The notes: a model not told the origin generated them from the letters alone. Counted from the stretch's first letter, positions 1 through 10,953 are shown. The stretch: DNA of 64,000 nucleotides from Chloroflexota bacterium (GCA_011523735.1 WTGB01000097.1:62001-126000); one strand, 5' to 3'. Translations and numbers: made by a program.

Positions 1-2
1 TC

Positions 3-434
3 GAAGCCGATGGACGCGCCTATCAAATCGTGCAAAGCCTCATGGCCTTTGCGGCCGGCGGCATCTTCGGGGCCGGTGTTGGTCAGGGCTTTCCGGGCTA
101 CATTCCCGTCGTCCATTCCGATTTCGTCTTCGCCGCCATCGCCGAAGAATGGGGCTTGCTCGGCGTCGTCGGCATCTTGAGCTGTCTCGGCGTACTGGCT
201 TGGCGCGGTCTCGCCATCGCCTTGACCCATCCCGGCGCGGCCTTCCACAAGCTGCTCGCCGGCGCCATCACCTTGACGCTGCTGGTACAGGCGCTGATGA
301 TCATGGCCGGCGTCCTGAAGCTCCTGCCCCTCACCGGCGTTACCCTTCCTTTCATCAGCTATGGCGGCAGCTCCTTGCTCGCTTGCCACATCATGATTGG
401 TCTTTTGCTGCGCTTGTCAGCGGGGGCGCGCTAG
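3..434 (+). CDS. FtsW/RodA/SpoVE-family peptidoglycan polymerase, C-terminal part (5' end outside window)
   Basis: The frame is already open at the left edge, so only about 143 C-terminal residues are visible. They contain the SEDS-family hallmarks: a loop with FPGYIPVVHSDFVFAAIAEE, followed by hydrophobic helices and the near-terminal LPFISYGGSSLLACHI segment. SEDS proteins are membrane glycosyltransferases that polymerise lipid II with a partner class B PBP. The next gene starts one base after this stop and encodes such a PBP homologue, so the two are translationally linked. I cannot tell whether this is the division (FtsW) or elongation (RodA) paralogue from the fragment. Confidence 0.93.
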   Translation, partial: EADGRAYQIVQSLMAFAAGGIFGAGVGQGFPGYIPVVHSDFVFAAIAEEWGLLGVVGILSCLGVLAWRGLAIALTHPGAAFHKLLAGAITLTLLVQALMIMAGVLKLLPLTGVTLPFISYGGSSLLACHIMIGLLLRLSAGAR

Positions 435-1850
435 ATGCTTTTCAAGCGCCAAATCCGCCATATCCTCTTCGCTGTGCTCGCTGGTCTGGCGCTGGTCGGC
501 TTGTCCGCGGCCTACTGGGCGATCGCCGGGCGCGATAACCTGCTGCTTCGGGAAGATAATCCGCGCCGTATCGAGGCTCTCGCTCGCATCCAACGCGGCG
601 GCATATTTGACCGCAACAGCCAAGTACTCGTTGAAACGGTCGCCTCCGATTCGGGTCTGGCCCGCCGCTACCTGGAATCCTCAACCTACAGCCTTACCGG
701 CTACTACAGCCTGCGCTATGGCGTCGGCGGCGCGGAAGCGGCTTACGACGATATCTTGGCAGGCGCGCGCAGACTCGAAACACTGGCCGATTATTTCAAC
801 AATTATATTTTGCGGCTGCCGCAAATCGGGGCTGACATCATGCTGACCGTTGACGCGGAGATTCATAAGGCGCTGGTTGATGCGATGACCGGCACAAGCG
901 GCGCGGCCATCGTTATGGACGCGGAATCCGGCGAACTCCTCGCGCTGCTTAGCCTGCCCAGCTTTGACCCAAACCGACTTGACGCCGACTGGGGCATACT
1001 AGTAGAAACCGAGGGCAATCCCTTCTTCAATCGCGCACTGCAAGGCAACTATCAACTCGGTGGCAATATCTATGCCCTGTGGCTGGCGCAAGCCGTTGAT
1101 GCTGCATTCGAGTTATCCTTGCGCTTCACCGGCGGGACCGAGCCGATCACATTGGATGATGGCACCGCGATTCACTGCGTCATTCAGCCCGCTCCCGCCG
1201 ATCTCACTTTGACCGAGGCATTCGGCTTTGGTTGCCCCGCCCCTTTCAAGAGTTACCAGCAAATGCAGTCCGCAGCCGACACCGACGACCTGATATCGTC
1301 TTATCATTTCTCAGATCCGGTCGTCCTGCCCGGCTTTCCGCAGCCAGAGCCACTCCCCGAGCCCGCCACAACCAGCGAACTTGAGCCCGAAGCGCTTGCC
1401 CTGCGCAATGCTCTCGGACAAGGCAACCAGACTACGACGCCCCTGCATCTCGTCACTATCATCGCGGCATTCGCCAATGACGGCGTCGCCATCGCCCCCT
1501 GGCTGTACGCTGCCCAGCGTCAACCCGGCACAGACGAATGGATCCGGCAGCCACCCAACTCGGAATCGCTCCCTATGCTGAACGCCGCAACCGCTCGCAA
1601 AATGCGCACTCTGCTGCGCGATGCTTGGGGCATTCTGTATGGCGAACCGCCTCATCCACACATCGAGGTCGGCACATACCTGGCCATGTCCCGCTCCGGC
1701 GACGAAACGCAATTATGGCTGAACGGCTTCGTTGCGCCAGAAAACGGGAGTCCCGCTGCTTTTGTCATCCTGCTGGAAGACAGCGCCGATGTGGCCCATC
1801 TGCTTAGGATCGGCCGCGCCCTGATCGAAGCCCTCAGCCAGTCAGCCTAG
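435..1850 (+). CDS. Class B penicillin-binding protein homologue lacking all three catalytic motifs (predicted pseudoenzyme)
   Basis: 471 residues. One N-terminal membrane helix (about 8-30) is followed by the PBP dimerisation region (RGGIFDRN at 54-61, YYSLRYGVGGAEAAYD at 90-105) and a transpeptidase scaffold (SGELLALLSLPSFDPN at 165-180; NALGQGNQTTTPLHLV at 325-340). Aligned on the invariant NRALQG (199-204), the catalytic SxxK becomes G210-N-I-Y213. The SxN motif becomes G266-C-P268, and the KTG motif is replaced by T414-Y-L. The reading frame is intact, so this is not simple gene decay. It starts directly after the SEDS gene stop and probably acts with that protein. Inferred role: a non-catalytic partner or activator of the polymerase, with no transpeptidation or beta-lactam acylation. 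Confidence 0.85.
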   Translation: MLFKRQIRHILFAVLAGLALVGLSAAYWAIAGRDNLLLREDNPRRIEALARIQRGGIFDRNSQVLVETVASDSGLARRYLESSTYSLTGYYSLRYGVGGAEAAYDDILAGARRLETLADYFNNYILRLPQIGADIMLTVDAEIHKALVDAMTGTSGAAIVMDAESGELLALLSLPSFDPNRLDADWGILVETEGNPFFNRALQGNYQLGGNIYALWLAQAVDAAFELSLRFTGGTEPITLDDGTAIHCVIQPAPADLTLTEAFGFGCPAPFKSYQQMQSAADTDDLISSYHFSDPVVLPGFPQPEPLPEPATTSELEPEALALRNALGQGNQTTTPLHLVTIIAAFANDGVAIAPWLYAAQRQPGTDEWIRQPPNSESLPMLNAATARKMRTLLRDAWGILYGEPPHPHIEVGTYLAMSRSGDETQLWLNGFVAPENGSPAAFVILLEDSADVAHLLRIGRALIEALSQSA

Positions 1851-1866
1851 CTTAGTCATCGCTGCT

Positions 1867-4800
1867 CTAGCCAAGATAGTCGATACCCCGATTTGCCAGC
1901 GCCTCGTTAAATGCTGCGATCGCCCCACGCCGCAATTCATCGAACTTGTCAATCTGCGCCTGTATCTCGCCTGACAGCTTCTCAAAGACCTTGTAGGCTT
2001 GGACAGTCGGCGGAAACTCGCCCAAGCCCACCACCGATGGCAGCCCGCTCAAGCGACGCAGCGTATCGGTCCCGTGATTCGCGCGGCCGGGCCAGCCCTC
2101 GGGCAAGTCCGGTATGAATATGCCCGATTCAATCTCTCGCACTTGCGCCTTGAGTTCAGCCGCTTGAGCAGCCAATTCCGATCCCGCGCCATCTTCCGAC
2201 AGCCGTTCTTCCAGGCTCCCCAACTGCGCGCGGTACCGGCGCATCGTATTGATAGTCTCGGTCGCCTCCGCATAACAGCGATAAATGCGCATCATCAGGT
2301 CATACTGCGCTTTTAAGTCCTCATCGGAAGCTGACGAAGTCGCATCCTTAACCAACTCGAAAACCTGCGTCTGCGTCTCAGCGCCAAGCACGAGCGTCAG
2401 TTGGTAGCGGCCGGGCGGAACCGTCGGTCCCGCCATGCGCTCAAATTGCGGATCTTTCCCGTTGAGCGCTGGCGATGTCGGCAAGCGCATATCCCATACA
2501 AACCTGTTCCAACCCGCCTTCGCCGTCAGATAGACAATCGACTTATCCGGCTTTTCCTTCTGCTTCTTGCGTTCCGCCTCATCCAAGCTGCTGAATTCAT
2601 TGAGCAACTCACCCTCAGCATCGCGTATCGTCAGTTTGACCTTGCCTTCCGGCTTATCGTTCAAATAGTAAGTTATCAGCACCCCGCGCGGCAGATTCTC
2701 ACCTGAATCCAAAAATTGCCGCTCCACCACATTCTCCGGCGTAACCACGTGCGTATAGGCTGCCATAATGCCGGTCGAACTCTGATAAGTCTTGCCGGGC
2801 TGATCAACCAAACGCCGGGCATCAATGCTTTCCAAAAGGCGCTGCGTATCCCGCGGCTCAAGCAGCAGCGCTTCATGATCCTGCCAGTCATCATCCAACT
2901 GCCGCAAGCGCGTCAGATCATCCAAAATCCAGAAGGACCGCCCATGAGTCGCGGCGATGAGGTCACTGCCCTTCACCAGCAGGTCGTGAATCGGCGTCAC
3001 TGGCAAGTTCAACTGAAAGCGCTGCCAGCTTTCGCCATCGTCAAATGAGATATAGACGCCCGTCTCCGTGCCGGCGTACAGCAGGCCTTGACGAACCGGA
3101 TCACAGCGAATGACTCGCGTGAAGTCCTCCGGCGCTATGCCCTCATTGACCCGCGTCCAGCTTTGTCCATAGTCATTCGTCTTGTACAAGTAGGGCGAAT
3201 AATCATCATGCTTGTAACGTATCGCCGCCAAATAGCAAGTCGCCGGATCATGCGGCGAAAGCTCCAACATGCTCACCATCGACCACTCGGGCAAACTGCT
3301 TGGTGTTATCTCGCTCCAAGTCTCGCCATTGTCCTTCGTGATATGCAGCAAGCCGTCATCCGACCCGGCCCAAATTACACCGGGCACATGCGCCGACTCC
3401 GCCAGCGAAAACACCGTGGCATAAACTTCCGCGCTCGCTCCCTCGCGATTTATGGGACCGCCCGAGACCCCCAGCGTCGCCGGATCAGCCCGAGTCAAAT
3501 CGGGGCTTATCGGCTCCCAGCTATGTCCCTCATTCGTCGACTTAAACACCATGTTCCCGCCGATATACAGCGTATCAGGATCATGCGGGGAGAAGACAAT
3601 GGGATAGGTCCAGGCGAAACGATACTTCGAATCAGCCGCCGCTTCACCCGATGTCGTCTCAGGCCAGGTCGTCACCAGCCGCAATTGCTTGCTGCCATGG
3701 TCGTAGCGCTGCAGGCAATTGCCACCTCCGGGCGAGCTCCCTATCGCGCCGACAAAGATGATATCGTCGTTATCCGGCTTCACCGCGATATAGCCGCTCT
3801 CGCCCGAGCCGGCGATGAAGCCATCCATCCACATCAGCGATGACTTCTCGTTGCGGCTCGGCACGGCGATGCTGCTGTTGTCCTGCTGCGTCCCATACAC
3901 AAAATAGGGATCGCGATTATCCGCCGCCACATGATAAAACTGCGCCGTCGGCTGATTGAATATAGACGACCAGGTAGCGCCGCCGTTCAAGGACACGCAG
4001 GCGCCGCCATCGTTGCCTTGCACCATGCGCTTGGGATTCTTCGGGTCGATCCACAAATCATGATTATCCCCGTGCGGCGTGCCAATCATTTGGTAGGTGC
4101 GCCCCCCGTCAATCGATTTCCAGAAGCGCAAGTTGTTGACGTAAACTGTGTCCGCATCTTGCGGATCAGGCGTCACGTGCATGTAATACCAGGCGCGCGA
4201 GATGATGTCGTTGTTGCGGGCCACAAATTTCCAGCTGTCGCCGTAATCATCCGAGCGGTACATGCCGCCTTCTTCATGCTCGACCAAGGCGTAGACACGG
4301 CCCGCCTGCGCCGGCGATGCCGCGATGCCAACCTTGCCCAAGATGCCCGCTGGCAATCCCTCCTTCGTCGAGATGTTCTCCCAACTGTCCCCGCCATCCA
4401 ACGAACGCCAGATGCCGCTGTCCTCGCCGCCGCTGCTCATCATGTGAAAGCTGCGATAGCATTCCCAAACGCTAGCGTAAATGATGCGCGGATTATTGAC
4501 ATCAATGCTGAGGTCCACCGCCCCGGCTTTATCGCTGACGAAGAGGACCTGCTCCCAGTTCGCGCCGCCGTCGGTCGAGCGGAACACCCCCCGCTGTTGA
4601 TTGCGCCCGAAGGCATGACCCAAAGCCGCGACAAACACCGTATCCGGGTCCTGCGGGTGAACGCGTATCTTGCCGATATGCCGCGTGTCTTCCAAGCCCA
4701 TGTGCCGCCAACTCCGCCCGCCATCAGTCGACTTGTAGACGCCATCGCCATGCGAGACATCAATGCGGATGGTCGCCTCGCCCATCCCGGCGTAGATCAC

Positions 4801-5034
4801 ATTGGGATCAGCTTCCGAGACGGCCAGCGCGCCAACAGAGGCTGTATTGAAGAACCCATCGGAGATGCACTGCCAATACTGTCCCGCGTCTTCAGTTTTC
4901 CAGACGCCGCCCGCGCAGGCGCCGAAGTAGAATGTACCGAGTTCGGTGGGATGGCCGGCGACGGTTACGACGCGTCCGCCGCGGAAGGGTCCAATACAGC
5001 GCCAACATCCGATATTGTCGAGGGGAAGGTTCAT
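1867..5034 (-). CDS. BNR/sortilin-type (VPS10-like) beta-propeller repeat protein, 1055 aa
   Basis: Repeated Asp-box-like units (KSTDGGRSW, RSTDGGANWEQV, RSLDGGDSWENIS, KSIDGGRTY, KSTNEGHSWEPIS, KDNGETWSEI, KTNDYGQSWTRV, SFDDGESWQRF) run through residues about 45-720, enough for two propellers. After that come a beta-rich segment and a helical C-terminus (about 900-1040). The family resembles the WD40/YVTN/BNR-like 'glycosyl hydrolase' proteins related to plant photosystem II stability factor HCF136 and sortilin. The catalytic residues of true sialidases are not evident. No signal peptide is visible: the N-terminus MNLPLDNIGCWRCIGPFRGG starts directly in the first blade. The substrate is unknown. 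It converges with the PBP-like gene upstream, with 16 bp between stops. Confidence 0.8.
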   Translation of the reverse strand: MNLPLDNIGCWRCIGPFRGGRVVTVAGHPTELGTFYFGACAGGVWKTEDAGQYWQCISDGFFNTASVGALAVSEADPNVIYAGMGEATIRIDVSHGDGVYKSTDGGRSWRHMGLEDTRHIGKIRVHPQDPDTVFVAALGHAFGRNQQRGVFRSTDGGANWEQVLFVSDKAGAVDLSIDVNNPRIIYASVWECYRSFHMMSSGGEDSGIWRSLDGGDSWENISTKEGLPAGILGKVGIAASPAQAGRVYALVEHEEGGMYRSDDYGDSWKFVARNNDIISRAWYYMHVTPDPQDADTVYVNNLRFWKSIDGGRTYQMIGTPHGDNHDLWIDPKNPKRMVQGNDGGACVSLNGGATWSSIFNQPTAQFYHVAADNRDPYFVYGTQQDNSSIAVPSRNEKSSLMWMDGFIAGSGESGYIAVKPDNDDIIFVGAIGSSPGGGNCLQRYDHGSKQLRLVTTWPETTSGEAAADSKYRFAWTYPIVFSPHDPDTLYIGGNMVFKSTNEGHSWEPISPDLTRADPATLGVSGGPINREGASAEVYATVFSLAESAHVPGVIWAGSDDGLLHITKDNGETWSEITPSSLPEWSMVSMLELSPHDPATCYLAAIRYKHDDYSPYLYKTNDYGQSWTRVNEGIAPEDFTRVIRCDPVRQGLLYAGTETGVYISFDDGESWQRFQLNLPVTPIHDLLVKGSDLIAATHGRSFWILDDLTRLRQLDDDWQDHEALLLEPRDTQRLLESIDARRLVDQPGKTYQSSTGIMAAYTHVVTPENVVERQFLDSGENLPRGVLITYYLNDKPEGKVKLTIRDAEGELLNEFSSLDEAERKKQKEKPDKSIVYLTAKAGWNRFVWDMRLPTSPALNGKDPQFERMAGPTVPPGRYQLTLVLGAETQTQVFELVKDATSSASDEDLKAQYDLMMRIYRCYAEATETINTMRRYRAQLGSLEERLSEDGAGSELAAQAAELKAQVREIESGIFIPDLPEGWPGRANHGTDTLRRLSGLPSVVGLGEFPPTVQAYKVFEKLSGEIQAQIDKFDELRRGAIAAFNEALANRGIDYLG

Positions 5035-5148
5035 GGTGTCTGAGCTTTCTGTGATTCTGAGTAAAGGATTCGGTGTATTGTAACGTGAATGGAGCCGACC
5101 ACGGTAAAATACAGCGGTAAAGTCGATCTGTTCAGGAAACGGTCATGC

Positions 5149-6387
5149 TCAACTCACAACTCCCTCGACTAACTCCGCCGCCCGCTCAACACCGCCCAAA
5201 CCAGCCATCGTCCGCGCCAAACCACGCGCCTTCTCTCGCACCCAGTCCGCCGCCAGTAGCGCCTGCACCCCCTCGCGCAGTTGACCCTGCCGCACATCAT
5301 GCGCCGTCAAATGCAAGCCCACCTTCGCTTCCGCGACCCGTCGACCCTGTATCCGCTGATCGGCCGCATGCGGCACCACAATCTGCGGCACTCCGTGAAC
5401 CACCGCGCTATGCGTACTGCCCATGCCGCCATGGTGGATGATGACGCGACAGCGCGGCAAGACATGCTCATAGGGCGCCCAATTCAGCAAGCGCGTACCG
5501 GCTGGCAGCGCTCGCTTCAATTCCGCCTTTTTCTCAGCCGAAACTGGATTCCAGCCCAGCGTGACCACAGGAACTAAGCCCGCGCTTGCAGCCGCCTGCG
5601 CTGCCCAACTGTAAAAGCCCAGGTCGCCCGTGAAAATCGTGCCCAGCGTGATCAAAGCCAGCGGCCGCTCCGGCGCAATATCATTCAGCCAGGAAGGAGG
5701 ATGGCTAGCCGGCGGTTTCACTGCCCCGCCGACAAACTGCGTCTGCGGCAGAATCGTCGCTAGCTCCGCCCCGTACCAGCCCGGCGTGAAGTAGGTGATA
5801 TGCAATTCTTCGCTGACGATAGACGGCGTTGAGCCACGAGAGAAGTTGCGTCCTGCAATGCCGAAGCGATCGCAAAGCCGCTGAATCCGCCGCTGACTGT
5901 CACTGCTCAGATCGCGCTGGACAGGAAAGAGATTGTCGGCATCCAGCGTCGCCTGCGCGGGCCAGCCACAGATGACCAGCGGCACATCAACGATCTCAGC
6001 CACAATCGCCGAAGCGCTGAGGAATGGCTCGGACACAATAACATCCGGCGCGCCGATTTCGTCCTCCAGGTCCAGAAAAGCCTCGACCGCCTCGGCGACC
6101 AGGTCTTCGCTTAACCAGGTGTCCAGTGCCCGCTTATAGCGCAGCGTGACCGCTTCTTGGGGGGAGATGCCGCTCAAATCCGGCGGCGGGGGCGGCGGCC
6201 AGAGCCAACCGGTCTCGCGGATCGCGCGGAAGGCCATGCCCGCCTGCTTGATCGCTCGCTCAAGCGGCGCTTCGCTCAGCCAAAGAACATCGTGGTCCCT
6301 TGAATGCAGCGTCTCCGCCGTCTTGAGGAAACCACCCCAATCCGTGTGGCTATATAGCGGCGCGGACGCGAACCAGAATGAAGCCAC
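5149..6387 (-). CDS. GT1-family glycosyltransferase (MGT/UGT-like), 412 aa
   Basis: The C-terminal half has the nucleotide-sugar donor-binding signature of GT-B macrolide/UDP-glycosyltransferases: NWAPYEHVLPRCRVIIHHGG, then MGSTHSAVVHGVPQIVVPHA and DQ. The N-terminal half is the variable acceptor domain, with a Trp/Pro-rich stretch near residues 60-70. It starts with GTG, 21 bp downstream of the uvrA stop on the same strand, so it is probably co-transcribed with uvrA. The acceptor could be a lipid, a carotenoid or a small secondary metabolite; the sequence does not decide this. The soluble N-terminus has no membrane segment. Confidence 0.85.
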   Translation of the reverse strand: MASFWFASAPLYSHTDWGGFLKTAETLHSRDHDVLWLSEAPLERAIKQAGMAFRAIRETGWLWPPPPPPDLSGISPQEAVTLRYKRALDTWLSEDLVAEAVEAFLDLEDEIGAPDVIVSEPFLSASAIVAEIVDVPLVICGWPAQATLDADNLFPVQRDLSSDSQRRIQRLCDRFGIAGRNFSRGSTPSIVSEELHITYFTPGWYGAELATILPQTQFVGGAVKPPASHPPSWLNDIAPERPLALITLGTIFTGDLGFYSWAAQAAASAGLVPVVTLGWNPVSAEKKAELKRALPAGTRLLNWAPYEHVLPRCRVIIHHGGMGSTHSAVVHGVPQIVVPHAADQRIQGRRVAEAKVGLHLTAHDVRQGQLREGVQALLAADWVREKARGLARTMAGLGGVERAAELVEGVVS

Positions 6388-6408
6388 AATTCGATATCCA
6401 GGACCAGG

Positions 6409-9309
6409 CTATAATACCGGCTCGGGCAATTGCAGATACGGCGCCAGATATTCGCCCGTGTAGCTCAAGGCGTTGCCCGCCACTTCTTCCGGCGTCCCCT
6501 GCGCGATGACTTCGCCACCGCCTCCACCACCTTCCGGACCCAGATCGATGATATGATCCGCGACCTTGATAATGTCGAGATTATGCTCAATCACGACAAT
6601 CGTATTGCCAGCATCCGCCAGCTTCTGCAAGACATTGATCAACTTCGCCACATCAAATGCGTGCAAACCCGTAGACGGCTCATCGAGAATATACAGCGTC
6701 TGCCCAGTCGCCCGTTTTGAAAGCTCCCGGCTCAATTTGATGCGCTGCGCCTCCCCGCCGCTTAATGTCGTCGCCGGCTGGCCAATGCGAATATAGCCCA
6801 AGCCCACCGCGTCCAATGTCGCCAGCTTGCGCCGAATCCGCGGCAGATTCTCAAAGAAGTCCAAGCCTTCGCTGACCGTCATATTCAGCACATCAGAAAT
6901 CGACTTGCTTTTGTAATGCACCTGCAAGGTCTCGCGGTTGTAACGCGTCCCCCGGCAGACTTCGCACTGCACATATACATCGGGCAAAAACTGCATCTCA
7001 ATCTTTATCAGCCCTTGCCCCTCGCAATTCTCGCAGCGTCCGCCCTTCACATTGAAGCTGAAGCGCCCCGCCCGGTAACCGCGAATCTTGCTCTCCGGCA
7101 GTTCGGCAAACAGACTGCGGATATCATCAAACATCTTGGTATAGGTGCCCGGATTGCTCCGCGGCGTCCGCCCGATCGGACTCTGATCGATATTGATGAT
7201 CTTGTCGATCTTGTCCGCGCCGATGATCTCATCATGGGGTCCCGCCCGTTCCCGGCTGCGATTGATCAACTGCGCCAAACGCCGATACAAAGTCTCCACC
7301 ACCAGCGATGATTTGCCGCTGCCGCTGACGCCCGTCACGCAGACCAACTTCCGCAACGGGAAATCCACATTGATGCTCTTAAGATTATTCGCCCGCGCGC
7401 CCTTGATTGTCAGATGCTCGCCCGAGCCATCGCGCCGCCGCTCCGGCAAGGGAATCACGAACCGCCCGGACAAAAACGCGCCCGTGCAACTCTCGTCATG
7501 CGCCGCCACCTCTTCGGGCCTGCCGGCCGCGACCACATGCCCGCCGCTCTCGCCCGCGCCCGGTCCCAGGTCGATCAACCAATCGGACGAGCGCATCGTG
7601 TCTTCATCATGCTCGACCACCAGCACCGTATTGCCGATATCGCGCAATCCGGTCAAAGTGCGTATCAAGCGTTTGTTGTCCCGCTGATGCAAGCCGATCG
7701 ACGGCTCATCCAACACATACAGCACGCCCGTCAACTGACTGCCCACCTGCGTCGCAAGCCGAATCCGTTGTGATTCGCCCCCGCTCAAGGTCGCCGCGCT
7801 CCGCGAAAGCGACAGATAATTCAGCCCCACATTGCTCAAGAAGCCGACCCTCGAGGTCAACTCCCGCAAAATCTGATGCGCGATCTGCTGTTCCCGCCCG
7901 GTCAAAATCGCCCGTCCGCCCCGCAGGGATTCGACCCACAAGCTCAATTCATCAATCGGCAACCCCGTAATCGCGTGGATTGTCTTCCCGCCAATGGTCA
8001 CCGCAAGCGCTTCGGGCCGCAGCCTCTGCCCCTTACAAGCGCGGCAAGGTATCTCCCGCATATACTCCTGTATCTTGCTCCGGATCCACTCGGATTCCGT
8101 CTGTCCATAACGCCGCTGCAGATTCGGGATGACACCCTCATGCCGCGTCGACCAGGTCCGCTCCTGCCCGCTCGAATGATAATAGGTCACATCGAAGCGT
8201 TTCTCGCCTGAGCCATACAGCACCAGTTCCTGATGCTTCTTCTTCAGCTTCTTCCATGGCGCATCCAGCCGGAAGCCAAATTCCCGCGCCATATTCTGGA
8301 AAACATTCCAGTTCCAGCCCTTGCGATCATCGAGCCCGAATCCATTGGCCTGGATCGCCCCATCCGCGATCGACTTCTCCGGGTCCGGCACGATCAAGTC
8401 GGGATCAATCTCCTGGCTGTAGCCCAAGCCCTGACAGGTCGTGCAAGCGCCGCTCGGCGTATTGAAGCTGAAGAGCCGCGGCTCCGGCTCCGGCACGCTG
8501 CCGTGTCCATTCGGGCAAGCCAAATCTTCGCTGAACAAATGATCAACCGAGTTCTCGCGGTCAGTCACATCCTGAATGATGATGCGCCCATCACCCAATT
8601 CCAGCGCCGTTTCGACCGCATCAGTCAGGCGTGTCTCGAAGGCATTTGCATCCTCGTCCTGGTCAGCGGCGAATTGCCGAATGATCAAACGATCAACCAC
8701 TATCTCGATATCGTGAATGACATAGCGGTCAAGCTCGATCTCCTCATCCAGATCGCGCACCGCGCCATCAACCCGCACCCGCGCAAAACCCTGCTTGCCG
8801 ATATCTTCCAGCGCCTTCTTGTGATTGCCCTTCTTGCGGTGGATCACCGGCGCCAGCACTTGAATGCGGCTGCCCGCTGGCATAGCCTGTACTTGGTCGA
8901 CAATCTGCTGCGCGCTCTGGGCACTTACCTCGACGCCGCATTTCGGGCAATGCGGAATGCCCACCCGCGCATACAGCAAACGTAAATAATCGTAAATCTC
9001 CGTCACCGTGCCCACGGTCGAGCGCGGATTGTGGCTGACGCTCTTTTGGTCTATCGAAACCGCCGGGCTCAAGCCCTCTATCTGATCGACATCTGGCTTT
9101 TCCATCAAGCCCAGGAACTGCCGCGCGTAACTGCTCAAACTCTCGACATAGCGCCGCTGGCCTTCGGCAAAGATGGTATCAAAAGCCAATGAGGACTTGC
9201 CCGACCCCGAAAGACCGGTGATGACCACCAGCCGATTGCGCGGTATCTCGACATCGATATTCTTAAGATTATGCTCGCGCGCGCCGCGCACAATGATCTT
9301 GTCTTGCAT
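6409..9309 (-). CDS. uvrA: Excinuclease ABC subunit A
   Basis: 966 residues, the normal UvrA length, covering the whole protein. Two ABC ATPase modules are visible: Walker [15 protein letters not shown] near residue 33 and [16 protein letters not shown] in the second half, with signatures [12 protein letters not shown] and [15 protein letters not shown]. Cysteine pairs of the zinc modules are present (CPKC, CRACKG, CENCEG, CEVCRG), as are UvrB-interaction and insertion regions. UvrA finds bulky DNA lesions, loads UvrB and starts nucleotide excision repair. A GT1 glycosyltransferase follows closely and may share the transcript. About 350 bp upstream is non-coding and contains a palindromic repeat. 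Confidence 0.98.
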   Translation of the reverse strand: MQDKIIVRGAREHNLKNIDVEIPRNRLVVITGLSGSGKSSLAFDTIFAEGQRRYVESLSSYARQFLGLMEKPDVDQIEGLSPAVSIDQKSVSHNPRSTVGTVTEIYDYLRLLYARVGIPHCPKCGVEVSAQSAQQIVDQVQAMPAGSRIQVLAPVIHRKKGNHKKALEDIGKQGFARVRVDGAVRDLDEEIELDRYVIHDIEIVVDRLIIRQFAADQDEDANAFETRLTDAVETALELGDGRIIIQDVTDRENSVDHLFSEDLACPNGHGSVPEPEPRLFSFNTPSGACTTCQGLGYSQEIDPDLIVPDPEKSIADGAIQANGFGLDDRKGWNWNVFQNMAREFGFRLDAPWKKLKKKHQELVLYGSGEKRFDVTYYHSSGQERTWSTRHEGVIPNLQRRYGQTESEWIRSKIQEYMREIPCRACKGQRLRPEALAVTIGGKTIHAITGLPIDELSLWVESLRGGRAILTGREQQIAHQILRELTSRVGFLSNVGLNYLSLSRSAATLSGGESQRIRLATQVGSQLTGVLYVLDEPSIGLHQRDNKRLIRTLTGLRDIGNTVLVVEHDEDTMRSSDWLIDLGPGAGESGGHVVAAGRPEEVAAHDESCTGAFLSGRFVIPLPERRRDGSGEHLTIKGARANNLKSINVDFPLRKLVCVTGVSGSGKSSLVVETLYRRLAQLINRSRERAGPHDEIIGADKIDKIINIDQSPIGRTPRSNPGTYTKMFDDIRSLFAELPESKIRGYRAGRFSFNVKGGRCENCEGQGLIKIEMQFLPDVYVQCEVCRGTRYNRETLQVHYKSKSISDVLNMTVSEGLDFFENLPRIRRKLATLDAVGLGYIRIGQPATTLSGGEAQRIKLSRELSKRATGQTLYILDEPSTGLHAFDVAKLINVLQKLADAGNTIVVIEHNLDIIKVADHIIDLGPEGGGGGGEVIAQGTPEEVAGNALSYTGEYLAPYLQLPEPVL

Positions 9310-9520
9310 CTATACTCGCATTCGTGAGCGCTTAAACCCTGCGAAGTGAACAGTGCTTCAGACAGCCAAATCCCGCCTCGCATTATAACCAGTTCCGCCT
9401 CGACAATGAACGGACAATTCAATCCGCCTCATACTTCGTCCAAGCGACCAAGAGCGCGTTTTCACATATCAAAGCCGCTGCATTAGCGCTATTATATTGA
9501 TACATCAACTTGCGAAATTT

Positions 9521-9590
9521 ATAGGGGCGAGCCTTGGGTCGCCCAGGTAAGAATCGGATTTCAGCGGGCGGCTCACCGAGCCTCCCCTAC
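9521..9590. repeat. Dispersed GGGCGAC palindromic repeat, copy 1 (degenerate)
   Basis: The 350-bp gap between uvrA and gcdH contains this element: GGGCGAGCCTTGGGTCGCCC, a spacer, then GGGCGGCTCACC and CCTCCCCTAC. It is a diverged member of a family also seen at 19219-19309, 23067-23091, 29388-29435, 30639-30663 and 31465-31491, all intergenic. No gene is evident in the rest of the gap, which must hold the divergent promoters of uvrA and gcdH. Confidence 0.6.
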
Positions 9591-9661
9591 AGATTATCAT
9601 TTTGGCAGATTCATTACTTCTAAAAGCCAAGTCATAACTAGCGAGCAACCGGGGTGATTAA

Positions 9662-10852
9662 ATGACCAAGCAATTCCAATGGGACGATCCCTTTTTGCTC
9701 AACGATCAACTCTCCGAAGAAGAGCGCATGGTCCGCGATGTCGCCCACGATTACTGCCAGGCCAAGCTGATGCCCCGCGTGCTCGAGGCTAATCGCCATG
9801 AGACCTTCGACCGCGATATCTACTACGAAATGGCTGAGCTCGGCATGCTCGGCGCGACCCTGCCCGAAGACCACGGCGGCGCCGGCTTGAACTACGTCTG
9901 CTACGGCTTGATCGCCCGCGAAGTCGAACGGGTCGATAGCGGCTATCGCAGCGCCATGAGCGTGCAAAGCGCCCTCGTCATGTACCCCATTTACGCCTAC
10001 GGCAGCGACGAACAGCGGGACAAATATCTGCCAAAGCTCATGAGCGGCGAATGGGTCGGCTGCTTCGGCTTGACCGAGCCGGATCATGGCAGCGACCCGG
10101 GCGCCATGGAAACGCGCGCGACCAAAGTCGCCAGCGGCTGGAAGCTGCACGGGAATAAAATGTGGATCACCAATTCACCCATCGCCGATGTCTTCATCGT
10201 CTGGGCGAAAGCCTACGGCGCTGACGACGGCGATGGCGCCATCCGCGGCTTCATTCTCGAGCGCGGCATGGAAGGCTTGTCCGCCCCCGTGATCGAAGGC
10301 AAATTCAGCCTCCGCGCCAGCAGCACCGGCGAAATCGTCATGGACGATGTCTTCGTGCCCGCCGAGAATCTCCTGCCCGGCGCGCGCGGTTTGCGCGGTC
10401 CCTTCGGCTGCCTCAACCGCGCCCGCTATGGCATCGCCTGGGGCGCCCTGGGCGCGGCGGAATTCTGCTGGCACGCCGCCCGCCAATATACGCTGGACCG
10501 CCATCAATTCGGGCGACCGCTGGCGGCCAATCAACTCATTCAATTCAAACTCGCCAACATGATGACCGATATCGCGCTTGGCTTGCAAGGCGCCTTGCGT
10601 GTGGGCCGCCTCTTCGATCAAGACGCAGCCAGTCCGGAAATGATCTCCCTGGTCAAACGCAACTCCTGCGGGGTGGCATTGGATATCGCTCGCATGTCCC
10701 GCGATATGCACGGTGGCAATGGCATCGCCGACGAATTTCATGTCATCCGCCATGTGATGAACCTGGAAGCCGTCAACACCTATGAAGGCACCAGCGATAT
10801 CCACGCCCTCATCCTCGGCCGCGCCCAAACCGGCATCCAGGCTTTTATGTGA
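9662..10852 (+). CDS. gcdH: Glutaryl-CoA dehydrogenase-type acyl-CoA dehydrogenase
   Basis: 396 residues with the full acyl-CoA dehydrogenase fold: N-terminal helical domain, FAD-binding middle domain ([35 protein letters not shown]) and C-terminal helical domain. The end [20 protein letters not shown] carries the catalytic Glu in EGT, in the form typical of glutaryl-CoA dehydrogenases. SMSVQ-like and [19 protein letters not shown] segments and the conserved Arg in RGFILERGM also fit that subfamily. GcdH oxidises and decarboxylates glutaryl-CoA to crotonyl-CoA in lysine/tryptophan catabolism, passing electrons to ETF. It is a single gene here. The product class is firm; glutaryl specificity is likely but not proven. 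Confidence 0.87.
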   Translation: MTKQFQWDDPFLLNDQLSEEERMVRDVAHDYCQAKLMPRVLEANRHETFDRDIYYEMAELGMLGATLPEDHGGAGLNYVCYGLIAREVERVDSGYRSAMSVQSALVMYPIYAYGSDEQRDKYLPKLMSGEWVGCFGLTEPDHGSDPGAMETRATKVASGWKLHGNKMWITNSPIADVFIVWAKAYGADDGDGAIRGFILERGMEGLSAPVIEGKFSLRASSTGEIVMDDVFVPAENLLPGARGLRGPFGCLNRARYGIAWGALGAAEFCWHAARQYTLDRHQFGRPLAANQLIQFKLANMMTDIALGLQGALRVGRLFDQDAASPEMISLVKRNSCGVALDIARMSRDMHGGNGIADEFHVIRHVMNLEAVNTYEGTSDIHALILGRAQTGIQAFM

Positions 10853-10953
10853 CTTTGCCGCCATTTGGAGTAGGCTCAAGCGCGAGTATAATGGCGCAAG
10901 CGGTTTAAGTCCCTCCCTCATTTTGGGGCGAGGGAGCGTAGGGTGGGGGGAAT

